DNA of 46,368 nt from DATEMK01 sp039914625 (GTDB lineage Bacteria > Bacteroidota > Bacteroidia > AKYH767-A > OLB10): positions 1 to 46,368 of the forward strand of contig JBDSOU010000183.1 of the NCBI GenBank assembly GCA_039914625.1, given 5' to 3'. The notes below the pieces were generated by a model. It was given only the letters and a program-made list of their open reading frames with translations. It was not told the origin of the DNA and searched no databases. A program made the translations under genes and the position numbers. The number at the start of each line of letters is the position of its first letter. Position 1 is the stretch's first letter. Shown one piece after another: positions 1-8,147 of this stretch.

Positions 1-3000
1 GTAATAGTTCCTCATCATTGCAATGCTTTATCACTTGCTGCATTTGCGTTGGTTTTTGAGTAGCTGCACCTTTATTTTTTTCAGCAATCATTTTCTGAAC
101 TAATCTGGCTCTTTCTTTTGATATATAGTCACGATTGGCTTTATCTGTTTGTTCATCAAAATAACGAACGCCATCCACATAGGTTTGTAAGACTCTTGCA
201 TAAATTGATAGGGGGTTATCAGACCATACAACAAGATCGGCATCTTTTCCAATTGTAATGCTTCCTGTTGTATTATCTATATGCAGAAGCTTTGCAGGGT
301 TTAGTGTAACAAATTTCAATGCTTCTTCTTCTGATACTCCACCGTACTTCACTGCTTTAGCTGCTTCCTGGTTTAAGCGTCTTGCCATTTCAGGATCATC
401 AGAGTTGTAAGCAACAATAACTCCTACGTCATGCATAATTTTTCCATTATAAGGAATGGCTTCATATACTTCAAATTTATACGCCCACCAATCTGCAAAC
501 GATGATCCGCCTGCTCCGTGCTTTTTCATTTTATCAGCAACTTTATATCCTTCGAGTATATGTGTAAACGTATTTACACGAAAATGAAATGTATCAGCCA
601 CGTGCATCAGCATATTGATTTCGCTTTGCTCGTACGAATGGCAAGTAATGAATCTTTTTGCATTGAGTATTTCTGACAATGCGTCTAACTCTAAATCCTT
701 TCTTGGTTTGATAAATTTTGGATTTGATTTTATAGTGGCACTATAATTTTTCCATGAATTCTCATATTCCCGTGCACGTGTAAAAGCATCCATGTAAACC
801 TGTTCCACACCCATGCGTGTCTGTGGATAGCGTGTAACATTATTATCGCCCCAGTTGCTTTGCTTTACATTTTCTCCCAATGCAAATTTTATAAAACCAT
901 CCCATCCTGCAAATTTCATTTCTTCAGGACTATGTCCCCAACGGAGCTTTATTAATTGTGTTTGCCCTCCAACAGCATTGCAGGAACCATGCAGCAAATG
1001 TGAACAGACAACTCCTCCTGAAAGCTGTCTGTAAATGTCTATATCATCGCATTCTAACACATCACCTATCCGAACTTCAGATGTAACCGACTGGGTACAT
1101 TCATTCACATCACCGCTTATAGCAATATGCGAATGTTCATCTATAATTCCTGATGATACATGTTTGCCTGTACCGTCAATTGTTTGCACATCTTTTAGTG
1201 CAGATACATTTATACTCTTGCCTACACGGGAAATTTTTCCACTTTGAATCAGCACATCTGTATTTTGCAAAATACCATCTGCTTCATTTGTCCACACCGT
1301 TGCGTTTTTTATTAAAACTGTTTTAGCTATTGGCAATTCTTTAAAACCGTAAGCCATGTTCGGATATAGTACATCACCAACAGTTGGCTTTTCTGTTTTT
1401 GCCGTATCCTTTTTTATTTCAGGTTTATATGCAGAAACAAATTTTGTTTTCCATTTTATCCATGTGCCATCAGCCAATTGTCCGTTTCCGATTAATGTTT
1501 TTAAACTGTCATTATCAATTGATCCTGTTAATCTAACTATTCCTTTGGGAGAAAATTTCTTGAGTTCAAACTGCAGATTGTATTGATCAGTAGAATAAGA
1601 AAAATTCACACTTGTTTTTGCAGTATCTCCGTTAATGCTTAATTGAGGATTTGCAATTTCTCCGGTTATATTCAGTTGTAACGAATTTATATTATCCATC
1701 AGCAACTCATAGTTACCTCGAATATCTTCCGGTCCGTAATTCTTAACTATATAACGCTTGCCCTGCACCCAGTTTTCGTAAATCACATTTTCTTTATCGA
1801 AAATATTTTTGGAAGTGATAATGAAATTAGCAATCATTCCTTTATTCAAACTCCCGATCATGTTATCTACACCGAGCAATTCAGCCGGAGATTTTGTACA
1901 GGCTTTCAGAGCTTGTGTCTCGCTCAATCCATAGTGGATTGCCTTAATAATATTTTTAATGAAGTCTTTTTTCTCTTTAATATCAACAGCAGTAAATGCA
2001 AAAGGAATGTTTTCTTTTTCCAAAGCTGCGGCATTGGCAGGAGCCATTTCCCAATGCTTCATTTCTTTAAGCGAAATATTCAATGCATCATAGGGATCAC
2101 TCATGTCATACGGGTCAGGAAAATTTACAGGAATAACTATCGGATCATTTGTTGCTTTGATTTCATTGATACGCTGGTATTCATCCCCGCCTCCTTTAAT
2201 TATATATTTAGTTTGAAACTCATCACCAATTTTATCTGCTCTCAAAATGGAAAGCTTATCTTTTGTTTCAAACAACTGGGGAAGCTTTTGCAAATTGTTC
2301 CATGCATCCAATGAAATGTTATACTCCAATGCTGAACCTCCGTCTTTGTACCATTGCGCATCAAGATACGTTTGGCGCAACAATGCAATGCTTCCCATTA
2401 ATGAACTTGGATAATCCTGAGAGGAGGAACCTTTGTCGAAAGAATAACATGCAGCCGCTTTATCTTTAATCACCAAATCATTTTCTTTTCCGTTTCCCGC
2501 TGAAACCAAAGCTGCGGATCCTCTTGCTATGCCATCCCTGTTTTGCGAAAGCACTGCACCGAAGCCCATGTTCCGCAATTCTTCGGCTTTCTTTTCATCA
2601 GCATTAAAATATTTTACCCCATCAATTTCAGGACGTATTGCCTGGTTCCATCCGTAAGCGCCTTTCGTATTTGATAAGAATTGTGGCGTGCGTTTATCAA
2701 CAATTTTTTTGTCAATATTAATTCCATAGTCGCTGACAATATCAATAAAAGAGGGGTAAATTGTTTTGCCCTGCATATCATACACAACTGCATCTGAGGG
2801 AATCTTTAAATCCCTTCCTGCATCTGAAACTTTTCCGTCACGAATCAGCAGTATTGCTGAATCCAGAACAGTTTTGTAATCAATAAAAATTTTTGCATTT
2901 CGGAATGCATACGTTAAATGACGTTCGTCATTCACTCCGTTAACCGGAAATGTTTTTTGAGAGAAAGAATAAAAAGGAAACAGAAAACAAATCGTTAATA

Positions 3001-3022
3001 AGGGTGTTCGTAATTTTTTCAT
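1..3022 (-). CDS. double amidohydrolase, exported, C-terminus cut by window edge
   Basis: Frame open from ATG at 3022 down to base 2, about 1007 codons, so the C-terminal end lies outside the window. A signal peptide is visible (MKKLRTPLLT, hydrophobic core, FSQ cleavage region). Two amidohydrolase-like halves follow. The N-terminal half keeps the composite-domain look (ILLIRDGKVSDAG, YPSFIDIVSDYG) but has no HxH metal site. The second half has the metal motif IIDEHSHIAISG, with His630 and His632, and the closing motif ADLVVWSDNPLS of imidazolonepropionase-like enzymes. Known family: metal-dependent hydrolases of the imidazolonepropionase type, often about 1000 residues and exported in Bacteroidota. 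Substrate cannot be told. Likely periplasmic. A weak -7 box (TACTTTCG) lies at 3051-3044 on the minus strand. Confidence 0.93.
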   Translation of the reverse strand, partial: MKKLRTPLLTICFLFPFYSFSQKTFPVNGVNDERHLTYAFRNAKIFIDYKTVLDSAILLIRDGKVSDAGRDLKIPSDAVVYDMQGKTIYPSFIDIVSDYGINIDKKIVDKRTPQFLSNTKGAYGWNQAIRPEIDGVKYFNADEKKAEELRNMGFGAVLSQNRDGIARGSAALVSAGNGKENDLVIKDKAAACYSFDKGSSSQDYPSSLMGSIALLRQTYLDAQWYKDGGSALEYNISLDAWNNLQKLPQLFETKDKLSILRADKIGDEFQTKYIIKGGGDEYQRINEIKATNDPIVIPVNFPDPYDMSDPYDALNISLKEMKHWEMAPANAAALEKENIPFAFTAVDIKEKKDFIKNIIKAIHYGLSETQALKACTKSPAELLGVDNMIGSLNKGMIANFIITSKNIFDKENVIYENWVQGKRYIVKNYGPEDIRGNYELLMDNINSLQLNITGEIANPQLSINGDTAKTSVNFSYSTDQYNLQFELKKFSPKGIVRLTGSIDNDSLKTLIGNGQLADGTWIKWKTKFVSAYKPEIKKDTAKTEKPTVGDVLYPNMAYGFKELPIAKTVLIKNATVWTNEADGILQNTDVLIQSGKISRVGKSINVSALKDVQTIDGTGKHVSSGIIDEHSHIAISGDVNECTQSVTSEVRIGDVLECDDIDIYRQLSGGVVCSHLLHGSCNAVGGQTQLIKLRWGHSPEEMKFAGWDGFIKFALGENVKQSNWGDNNVTRYPQTRMGVEQVYMDAFTRAREYENSWKNYSATIKSNPKFIKPRKDLELDALSEILNAKRFITCHSYEQSEINMLMHVADTFHFRVNTFTHILEGYKVADKMKKHGAGGSSFADWWAYKFEVYEAIPYNGKIMHDVGVIVAYNSDDPEMARRLNQEAAKAVKYGGVSEEEALKFVTLNPAKLLHIDNTTGSITIGKDADLVVWSDNPLSIYARVLQTYVDGVRYFDEQTDKANRDYISKERARLVQKMIAEKNKGAATQKPTQMQQVIKHCNDEELL

Positions 3023-3209
3023 ATTTAAGATAAGTGACCGCAACGAAAGTAATACTTTTATCGCCACAACTTTTCCGGCCAGCTACGAACATAATAATGT
3101 GACAAAAAATATAAAGCAGGGAGTAATCGTTTCTATCGTCTAAGGCGGAGATGACGCGGCTCATAGTTTTACCCGGAAACTACAAATTAATTAACTTATG
3201 AATTAATTA

Positions 3210-3701
3210 ATGTCTAAAACATTTTTATCTGTCGAGTATGTCAATATACTCAATCTTCCCAAGGATAAAAACGCTCTTGATTACATAAAGAGAATATTGT
3301 CTTTACAAAGCAGTTCCGAACAAAATGAAGTGATCGGGGAATTATTTGAAATGCACCGCACTTCAACCGGTTTCGATCCGCTGAGCCTGTCAAAAGGTCG
3401 TTTTAAAAGAATAAAGGCAATTGCATTCAGGCAAATTCTTGCCTATATTGATACTGAGATTCCGGCTATTGTCAACTCAGCAGAATATAAAGACTATCTT
3501 AAGAAGCAAAACCGGAGCATGATCATTTTTGAAAAGTTGAAAACGATAAAAACCAAGATGGAAAAAGTTGATTTTGTAAATATTGAAAAAGAAATCGCTG
3601 ACCTGAAGGAACAAATTATCGTTTGCGAAAACAGGGATTTGCTGATTGCATTTGCAAATCTTTTTAACCCGTTAAGCAAGGAGAAGAAAAAGTACAGTTG
3701 A
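3210..3701 (+). CDS. hypothetical helical protein
   Basis: 163 residues from ATG at 3210. I do not recognise the family. No signal peptide or membrane segment. The sequence is charged and largely helical, with a probable coiled-coil at residues 95-145 (EKLKTIKTKMEKVD, IEKEIADLKEQI) and a Lys-rich end. It diverges from the amidohydrolase gene and is followed by a nested inverted repeat. Codon use looks like its neighbours, so it is probably a real gene, but no role can be assigned. Confidence 0.7.
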   Translation: MSKTFLSVEYVNILNLPKDKNALDYIKRILSLQSSSEQNEVIGELFEMHRTSTGFDPLSLSKGRFKRIKAIAFRQILAYIDTEIPAIVNSAEYKDYLKKQNRSMIIFEKLKTIKTKMEKVDFVNIEKEIADLKEQIIVCENRDLLIAFANLFNPLSKEKKKYS

Positions 3702-3706
3702 TTACT

Positions 3707-3802
3707 TTAAGGGCAGTTCTAAAAATTCTCTTTTTTAATTAACCTCACCCTTAGTCCCTCTCCAAAAGAGAGGGAAATGTGAATTTTTAGAACTGCCCTT
3801 AA
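3707..3802. repeat. nested inverted repeat (22-bp perfect arms)
   Basis: Left arm 3707-3728 and right arm 3781-3802 are perfect reverse complements of 22 bp (core GGGCAGTTCTAAAAATTC). Inside is a second hairpin: CCCTCTC at 3756-3762 pairs with GAGAGGG at 3768-3774. The inner segment (CCTCACCCTTAGTCCCTCTCC) resembles C-rich palindromic repeats scattered in many genomes. The whole looks like a palindromic unit inserted in a larger one. It may act as a terminator for the gene ending at 3701, but it has no clean T-tract. Confidence 0.85.
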
Positions 3803-3819
3803 GTTAAACTTTCGTATAA

Positions 3820-3851
3820 TTGGTGAAATCAACTTCTGCTTCCTACTTTTG
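3820..3851 (+). promoter_or_regulatory. Bacteroidota-type promoter of the cytochrome c gene
   Basis: TTG at 3820-3822, a 21-bp spacer, then TACTTTTG at 3844-3851, a full match to the TAnnTTTG -7 consensus of Bacteroidota. The ATG of the downstream gene is 23 bp further on. Confidence 0.65.
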
Positions 3852-3873
3852 TTTTCTCTAAAAACATAACTTT

Positions 3874-4494
3874 ATGTATACCGGAATGCTTCACACCCAT
3901 ACGTTAGCAGTAATGCTGTTTTTAATTCTTTATCTCGTGAAAACATTTTTGCTGGTGACAGACAAAAAAGACTCACTGCAAAAGTTTTCAGCGAAAATGA
4001 AAGTTCCTGAAATGATCATTGCTACTTTATTTCTTGTCACAGGAATTTTTCTTGCTGTAAAATCAGGAGATCTTGGTCCGTGGTTTTATGCAAAGATGGC
4101 AGCAGTGCTCAGTTCTATTCCTCTTGCAATAATTGCTTTCAAACGAATGAATAAAGCGCTTGCATTAATTGCAATGATATTTTTGGTGTATGCGTACGGA
4201 ATTTCAGAAACAAAAAGCCCGACTTTCAAACAGGAAAGTTCAACAAATGAATTTGCAAGTGTTGCTCCCGATGCTTTGGGTAAAACTATCTTTGAATCAA
4301 AATGTACCGGTTGCCATGGTACAGATGGTAAAACGGGATTAAGCGGAGCAAAAGATTTAACGCAATCATTAAAATCATCTGAACAGAAAGTTGAAATTAT
4401 TTCCAATGGCAAAAATGCAATGATGGCATATAAAAATCAACTGAGCGAAGACCAGATAAAAGCTGTTGCCGGATATGTTGAAACGTTAAAATAA
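3874..4494 (+). CDS. membrane-anchored c-type cytochrome (SirB-like membrane domain plus cytochrome c)
   Basis: 206 residues. The first ~110 residues form about four hydrophobic membrane segments with a SirB-like look (MLHTHTLAVMLFLILYLVKT, WFYAKMAAVLSSIPLAIIAF). Residues ~130-206 are a small cytochrome c domain with heme site CTGCH at 144-148 and candidate axial Met183/Met184. The C-terminal helix (DQIKAVAGYVETLK) is typical of class I cytochrome c. Probably an electron carrier tethered in the inner membrane with the heme on the periplasmic side. Redox partner unknown; no oxidase genes are nearby. Its own promoter lies just upstream. Confidence 0.88.
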   Translation: MYTGMLHTHTLAVMLFLILYLVKTFLLVTDKKDSLQKFSAKMKVPEMIIATLFLVTGIFLAVKSGDLGPWFYAKMAAVLSSIPLAIIAFKRMNKALALIAMIFLVYAYGISETKSPTFKQESSTNEFASVAPDALGKTIFESKCTGCHGTDGKTGLSGAKDLTQSLKSSEQKVEIISNGKNAMMAYKNQLSEDQIKAVAGYVETLK

Positions 4495-4525
4495 TAAATT
4501 TTCTTTTTTCTAAATCATACACTTT

Positions 4526-5719
4526 TTGAAACAACAACTTCATTCCCATTTACAAAAAACAGAAACTGCAGTTCTGATAGGGTTGATCACTAAAGATCAG
4601 CCTGAAGAACAGGCAAGAGAATACCTGGATGAGTTGGAGTTTTTAGCGCTTACAGCAGGAGCAGAAACAAAAAAACAATTCACTCAAAAAGTGGATCATC
4701 CTGATCCGCGCACCTTTGTCGGGAAAGGAAAGCTGAATGAAATTGCTGCTTATGTAAAGGAACATAAAATTGATCTTGCCATTTTTGATGATGATCTTTC
4801 CCCTTCTCAAATCAGAAATATTGAAAAGGTAACAGGGATAAAAATATTAGACCGTACCAATCTGATCCTTGACATTTTTGCAAAAAGAGCAAGAACTGCA
4901 ACTGCCAAAACACAGGTTGAATTGGCCCAATACAAATATTTAATGCCGCGCCTCACGGGGATGTGGACACACCTGGAAAAGCAAGCCGGAGGTATTGGCG
5001 CACGCGGACCGGGTGAAACAGAAATTGAAACTGACAGGCGTGTTATTCGTGACAAACTTGCTTTGCTGAAAGAAAAATTAAAAACAATTGACAAGCAAAA
5101 TCAGCAGCAGCGCAAGACAAGAGGAAATGTTGTACGAGTTGCATTGGTAGGATATACAAATGTTGGAAAAAGCACCATCATGAATTTGCTGAGCAAGTCA
5201 GATGTGTTTGCCGAAAATAAATTATTTGCAACTTTAGATACTACAGTCAGGAAAGTGGTGCTGGACAACATTCCTTTTCTTTTAACTGATACCGTTGGAT
5301 TTATCCGTAAGCTCCCGCATGATCTTGTTGAATCATTTAAATCAACATTGGACGAAGTGCGCGAAGCAGATATTTTAATTCACGTAGTGGATATTTCCCA
5401 TTCTAATTTTGATGAACAGATCAATGTTGTAAATCAGACATTGATGGAATTAAATTCTTCGGAGAAATCCTCTATTTTAGTTTTCAATAAAATTGATGCC
5501 TACCGTTTTGTTCAGAAAGATCATGATGATTTAACTCCTTCCACAAAAGAAAATCTCTCTCTTGAAGAATTAAAAAACTCCTGGATCGCAAAAGAAAATA
5601 AGCCGGGTGTTTTTATTTCAGCAGCTAAGAATGAAAACATTTCAGAACTGAAAACAAGGTTGATGGAATTGGTGAAGAAGGAGCATTTGAAAAGGTATCC
5701 GAACTATGTTTCCTATTAA
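4526..5719 (+). CDS. hflX: GTPase HflX
   Basis: 397 residues. The only workable start is TTG at 4526: an in-frame stop lies at 4511 and the conserved N-terminal region (AVLIGLITKDQPEEQAREYL) begins only 15 residues in, before any ATG. HflX N-terminal domain with the Gly-rich linker GGIGARGPGETEIETDRR (~155-172). The G domain has Walker A GYTNVGKS (209-216), G2 ATLDTT, G3 DTVGF (255-259), G4 NKID (321-324) and a G5-like SAAKN. Ribosome-associated GTPase that splits stalled or stressed 70S ribosomes. Length is usual for the family. It ends opposite the convergent retropepsin-like gene. Confidence 0.97.
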   Translation: MKQQLHSHLQKTETAVLIGLITKDQPEEQAREYLDELEFLALTAGAETKKQFTQKVDHPDPRTFVGKGKLNEIAAYVKEHKIDLAIFDDDLSPSQIRNIEKVTGIKILDRTNLILDIFAKRARTATAKTQVELAQYKYLMPRLTGMWTHLEKQAGGIGARGPGETEIETDRRVIRDKLALLKEKLKTIDKQNQQQRKTRGNVVRVALVGYTNVGKSTIMNLLSKSDVFAENKLFATLDTTVRKVVLDNIPFLLTDTVGFIRKLPHDLVESFKSTLDEVREADILIHVVDISHSNFDEQINVVNQTLMELNSSEKSSILVFNKIDAYRFVQKDHDDLTPSTKENLSLEELKNSWIAKENKPGVFISAAKNENISELKTRLMELVKKEHLKRYPNYVSY

Positions 5720-5726
5720 CATCACC

Positions 5727-5782
5727 CTTTCCTCTTTTTTCTTTTTGTTAATTTTTTTACAAAGAGAAAAGAGGAAAGAGAA
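5727..5782. terminator. bidirectional hairpin between convergent genes
   Basis: CTTTCCTCTTTTTTCTTTTTGT on the left pairs imperfectly with ACAAAGAGAAAAGAGGAAAG on the right across a T-rich loop. It sits exactly between the hflX stop and the stop of the convergent gene at 5790, so it may end transcription from both sides. The stem is A/T-rich, so strength is uncertain. Confidence 0.55.
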
Positions 5783-5789
5783 AAACAAA

Positions 5790-6164
5790 TTATTTCAGGA
5801 TTGCTTTTGCAACCTTCGGATCAACAATAACCTGATCATGTTCAAAATCTAATTTAATGCGCCATTTCTGCAAAGTAGCAGCGCCAATAATGGCATCTTC
5901 TGAAAGAGCAGGCACAACCATAAACTCATCGGAAAGACGAATATCGTTGACATAAAAGTCGCAGCGAATGGCATGAGTTATTACCATAAAATGACCTTCG
6001 CTTGCAGTGGAAATTTGCAAAGGTTTATGAAGCAACTCAGGATTACCTAATTCTGCTGCATGTTTCGGATGAATGCAGGAAAATGTTGCTCCGCTGTCAT
6101 ACAATGCATAAAGCGTTTTTTCACCTTTGCTTCCTTCGAATGGGATCGGATATTTAAGAATCAT
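5790..6164 (-). CDS. retropepsin-like aspartic protease domain protein
   Basis: 124 residues from ATG at 6164. One retropepsin-type domain: catalytic motif YDSGATFS with Asp23, and the second hydrophobic-hydrophobic-Gly motif AIIGAATLQ near residues 91-99. No signal peptide. A single domain of this size would have to dimerise to form an active site, as in retroviral proteases and bacterial single-domain homologues. An earlier TTG at 6179 would add five residues, but it lies inside a perfect TAnnTTTG box, so the ATG is preferred. Substrate unknown. Confidence 0.85.
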   Translation of the reverse strand: MILKYPIPFEGSKGEKTLYALYDSGATFSCIHPKHAAELGNPELLHKPLQISTASEGHFMVITHAIRCDFYVNDIRLSDEFMVVPALSEDAIIGAATLQKWRIKLDFEHDQVIVDPKVAKAILK

Positions 6165-6168
6165 AATA

Positions 6169-6176
6169 CAAAGATA
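6169..6176 (-). promoter_or_regulatory. TAnnTTTG box directly before the start codon
   Basis: Minus-strand TATCTTTG at 6176-6169, ending 4 bp before the ATG at 6164. If it is a working -7 element, transcription would begin at or beside the start codon and give a leaderless mRNA. No clear -33 TTG is seen. Confidence 0.45.
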
Positions 6177-6317
6177 CAAAAGTCATCATGAAAGAATACG
6201 TTTTGAGGAAAGGGCAGGAAGTTATTTTTTGATGCAGTAATATTTTTGCTCTGAAGTTATTTCAGACGCAGCAATGATATGAAAGATTTTATAATTTCGT
6301 TTGAAAAATTTCGCTCT

Positions 6318-6548
6318 CCTTAGATAGAATATATTTTTCCTGCAACGCTCACTTTGTTTGGGAATAATTCTTCTGACAGCAAAATACTTGTACTGAAAGC
6401 AGTGGAAAAGTATTATCCGCATTTGCTGTAGAAGTATCAAAAATTCTTTTCATCTTCAAACTAGATGCCGCATTATTACCAAAATGCATTTTATAAAAAG
6501 ACAAAAGAATTATGTGAAGAGTATGAATTGAATGACAGGATAAAATAG
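6318..6548 (+). pseudogene. remnant of a gene C-terminus with in-frame stops
   Basis: One plus-strand frame reads protein-like sequence interrupted by TAG at 6429-6431 and 6462-6464: SSDSKILVLKAVEKYYPHLL, stop, KYQKFFSSSN, stop, MPHYYQNAFYKKTKELCEEY, ending at TAG 6546-6548. From memory, the pattern (a YYPxLL..KY segment, then a kinked Y..AFYKKTKELCEEY helix) resembles the C-terminal end of SPL/Rv2578c-type radical SAM proteins. No radical SAM CxxxCxxC motif remains, because the 5' part is missing. The rest of 6180-6607 holds nothing else I recognise; a 72-codon minus-strand frame there has no family look. Confidence 0.45.
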
Positions 6549-6607
6549 AAAGATGTTCAATTATTTTTAAACAAAAATTTCCCGGATCAAAGAAAAATTA
6601 TTTTATT

Positions 6608-6910
6608 TTATATTTTTTTCAATTTTTCAGGCTCTTGCCTTGAATCGAAAATTGTATCAATGATTATTTGGTTTTCAATAATTCGGTAAATGATTTTATA
6701 ATTTCCTGAAATAAGTTTTCGATAAGATAATTTTAAATACTTCAATGCATCTTCTTCATTACCAATACGGGGATTTTTGCTCAACTTCTTAATGTCGGAA
6801 AGAATTTTCTTTTTTATTGATTTAGCTGAACTAACCGATGCTGTTCGCTTGTAAAAAAGATAAATTTCTTTGAGCTTTTCTTTAGCAAGTTGAGTGAAAA
6901 ATATTTTCAA
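6608..6910 (-). CDS. ParE/RelE-family toxin
   Basis: About 100 residues if started at TTG 6910 (reading LKIFFTQLAKEKLKEIYLFY), which fits the usual first strand and helix of the fold. A TTG at 6931 would add seven residues and overlap the antitoxin stop. Typical features: early helix-rich part, then LKLSYRKLISGNYKIIYRII, where the Arg/Tyr-rich strands carry toxicity in this family, and a closing DTIFDSRQEPEKL. No ATG start is available. Probably a gyrase poison (ParE type) or ribosome-dependent RNase (RelE type); sequence alone does not decide. Pairs with the gene directly upstream. Confidence 0.85.
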   Translation of the reverse strand: MKIFFTQLAKEKLKEIYLFYKRTASVSSAKSIKKKILSDIKKLSKNPRIGNEEDALKYLKLSYRKLISGNYKIIYRIIENQIIIDTIFDSRQEPEKLKKI

Positions 6911-6924
6911 AAGAAAATTATTTA

Positions 6925-7158
6925 TTACCAAGTAACTGATTCTTTCTCCACATCTTTAATACTTGTCAGCTTACCTCTTTTTCTTTCATTTTCTGATTTC
7001 TGTAAATCACTCAGCAATTCATCAAAATTCATTTTATTCATTGGTATGGATGTATTTCCAACTTTTTTTCTAAATTTATCAAGACTATTAATTAACGTTT
7101 CATCCTTTAAACCAACTAACCATTCGATAAATGAAAGTTTTTTAGATTGTATATCCAT
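6925..7158 (-). CDS. antitoxin of the ParE/RelE pair
   Basis: 77 residues from ATG at 7158. N-terminal DIQSKKLSFIEWLVGLKDE matches the short antitoxins found beside ParE toxins in Bacteroidota. The middle is helical and the C-terminal part (LQKSENERKRGKLTSIKDVE) is charged, as expected for the disordered toxin-binding tail. Its stop lies 14 bp before the preferred toxin start. No DNA-binding fold can be named. Confidence 0.75.
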   Translation of the reverse strand: MDIQSKKLSFIEWLVGLKDETLINSLDKFRKKVGNTSIPMNKMNFDELLSDLQKSENERKRGKLTSIKDVEKESVTW

Positions 7159-7177
7159 TTTAGTATTTAATTTTAAG

Positions 7178-7705
7178 TTAATTTAACTTCCCCGGAGGTT
7201 GCATTACCGTTCCGCATTTTTTGCAGGTATGTAATTCAGGAGTGGAATAAAATTTATTAAGTAGAGCAGGTAATTGAACTACGATATCTTTAAGGGCAAA
7301 AACTTCTTCATGCATTTTGTTATTACAGTTTTCACAAAACCAAACGCACGAATCTCTTTCTGCTTCTTTGCGCACACGCTCGATAACTAAACCAATCGTA
7401 TTTGCAGGTCGCTGCGGGCAATGATAAATATGAGGAGGCAATAAGAACATTTCGCCTTCCTTCACGTGCATATCAACAGGTTTTCCGTCCTGCTGAATTT
7501 TAACAGTGATGTCGCCTTCGAGCTGGTAAAATAATTCTTCACCGTCTTCAAAATGATAATCCTTACGGGCATTGGGGCCTCCAACTACCATTACAATATA
7601 ATCTTCGCTGAGCTTGAATACCTGCTGGTTTCCTACGGGAGGTTTGAGCAAATGACGATTTTCGTCAATCCATTTTTTTAGGTTAAAAGGTTGTGCTACG
7701 GACAT
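7178..7705 (-). CDS. nbaC: 3-hydroxyanthranilate 3,4-dioxygenase
   Basis: 175 residues, the normal size of the bacterial enzyme. Cupin fold with Fe(II) ligands His51, Glu57 (HFEDGEE) and His95 (PHIYHCPQRP). Substrate-binding Arg47 (NARKDYH), Arg99 and Glu109 are present. The C-terminal rubredoxin-like second iron site is intact: Cys124/Cys127 (WFCENC) and Cys161/Cys164 (CKKC). It opens the ring of 3-hydroxyanthranilate to 2-amino-3-carboxymuconate semialdehyde in tryptophan/kynurenine breakdown or NAD synthesis. No kynureninase or KMO gene lies in the window, but a RidA/2-aminomuconate deaminase-like gene (14082-14501) and an SDR (8148-8936) may be pathway partners. Confidence 0.96.
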   Translation of the reverse strand: MSVAQPFNLKKWIDENRHLLKPPVGNQQVFKLSEDYIVMVVGGPNARKDYHFEDGEELFYQLEGDITVKIQQDGKPVDMHVKEGEMFLLPPHIYHCPQRPANTIGLVIERVRKEAERDSCVWFCENCNNKMHEEVFALKDIVVQLPALLNKFYSTPELHTCKKCGTVMQPPGKLN

Positions 7706-7736
7706 GAGAAGTTTAGAGTTTAAAGTTTAAAGTTGG
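7706..7736. repeat. tandem word repeat AAGTTTAAAG
   Basis: Short repeats of the word GTTTAAAGTTTAAAGTT directly upstream of the HAO start. A related run (GTTTGAAGTTTGAAGTTTAA) is at 8072-8094, and TTAAGGTTTAGGGTTAGAGT at 10546-10567. These sit in spacers next to start codons and belong to the word-repeat class also seen at 34525, 35965 and 36619. Confidence 0.6.
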
Positions 7737-7779
7737 GGTTCATTCATAAATTCGTAAAGAGTCGCAGTTCGCAGATAAA

Positions 7780-8064
7780 TTATTTTTTGAACATTTCATC
7801 TACTTTCTTTTTAATATCACCTGCAAAATCCTCCGCTTTCTTGCCAAAGTTTTTTGCCGCATCCCCAAGATCATCTTTTAATTCTTCCATTTTCATTTTC
7901 ATGCCATCACTCAGTGTTCCTCCATTGACGAGATTGTCAATCTGCTTGTGAAATACGTAAGGCATTTTTGATTTTAAAGATTCTGCAACCGTTGTGATTG
8001 CAATTTTTGCCTGTTCCGGGTTGATGCCTGCTTTGGATGCAACATCTTTTATTAATTCGTCCAT
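7780..8064 (-). CDS. small helical protein, DUF2267/DUF2780-like
   Basis: 94 residues. N-terminal part (MDELIKDVASKAGINPEQAK) resembles small DUF2267/DUF2780-type helical proteins, where paired helices recognise partners through a GINPEQA-like turn. The C-terminal half is amphipathic and Lys/Asp-rich (LGDAAKNFGKKAEDFAGDIK) and recalls stress-related YtxH/CsbD-like tails. No signal peptide. Lies upstream of the HAO gene on the same strand with a 74-bp spacer of word repeats, so co-transcription is possible. Function unknown; the family link is from memory. Confidence 0.7.
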   Translation of the reverse strand: MDELIKDVASKAGINPEQAKIAITTVAESLKSKMPYVFHKQIDNLVNGGTLSDGMKMKMEELKDDLGDAAKNFGKKAEDFAGDIKKKVDEMFKK

Positions 8065-8147
8065 GGGAGATGAGTTTGAAGTTTGAAGTTTAAGTTAGCT
8101 TTGCTTTTTATTTTAATCGAGTAAAATTAACTATAATTTTCAAAATT

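Noticed and set aside
1035..2469. Plus-strand frames opposite the amidohydrolase
   Set aside because: Shadows of the minus-strand coding frame, which is confirmed by HSH motif and signal peptide.
2940..3164. 74-codon minus-strand frame overlapping the amidohydrolase start
   Set aside because: Different frame across the promoter region, no recognisable domain.
6222..6440. 72-codon minus-strand frame
   Set aside because: No family resemblance; the opposite strand carries the more convincing decayed protein sequence.
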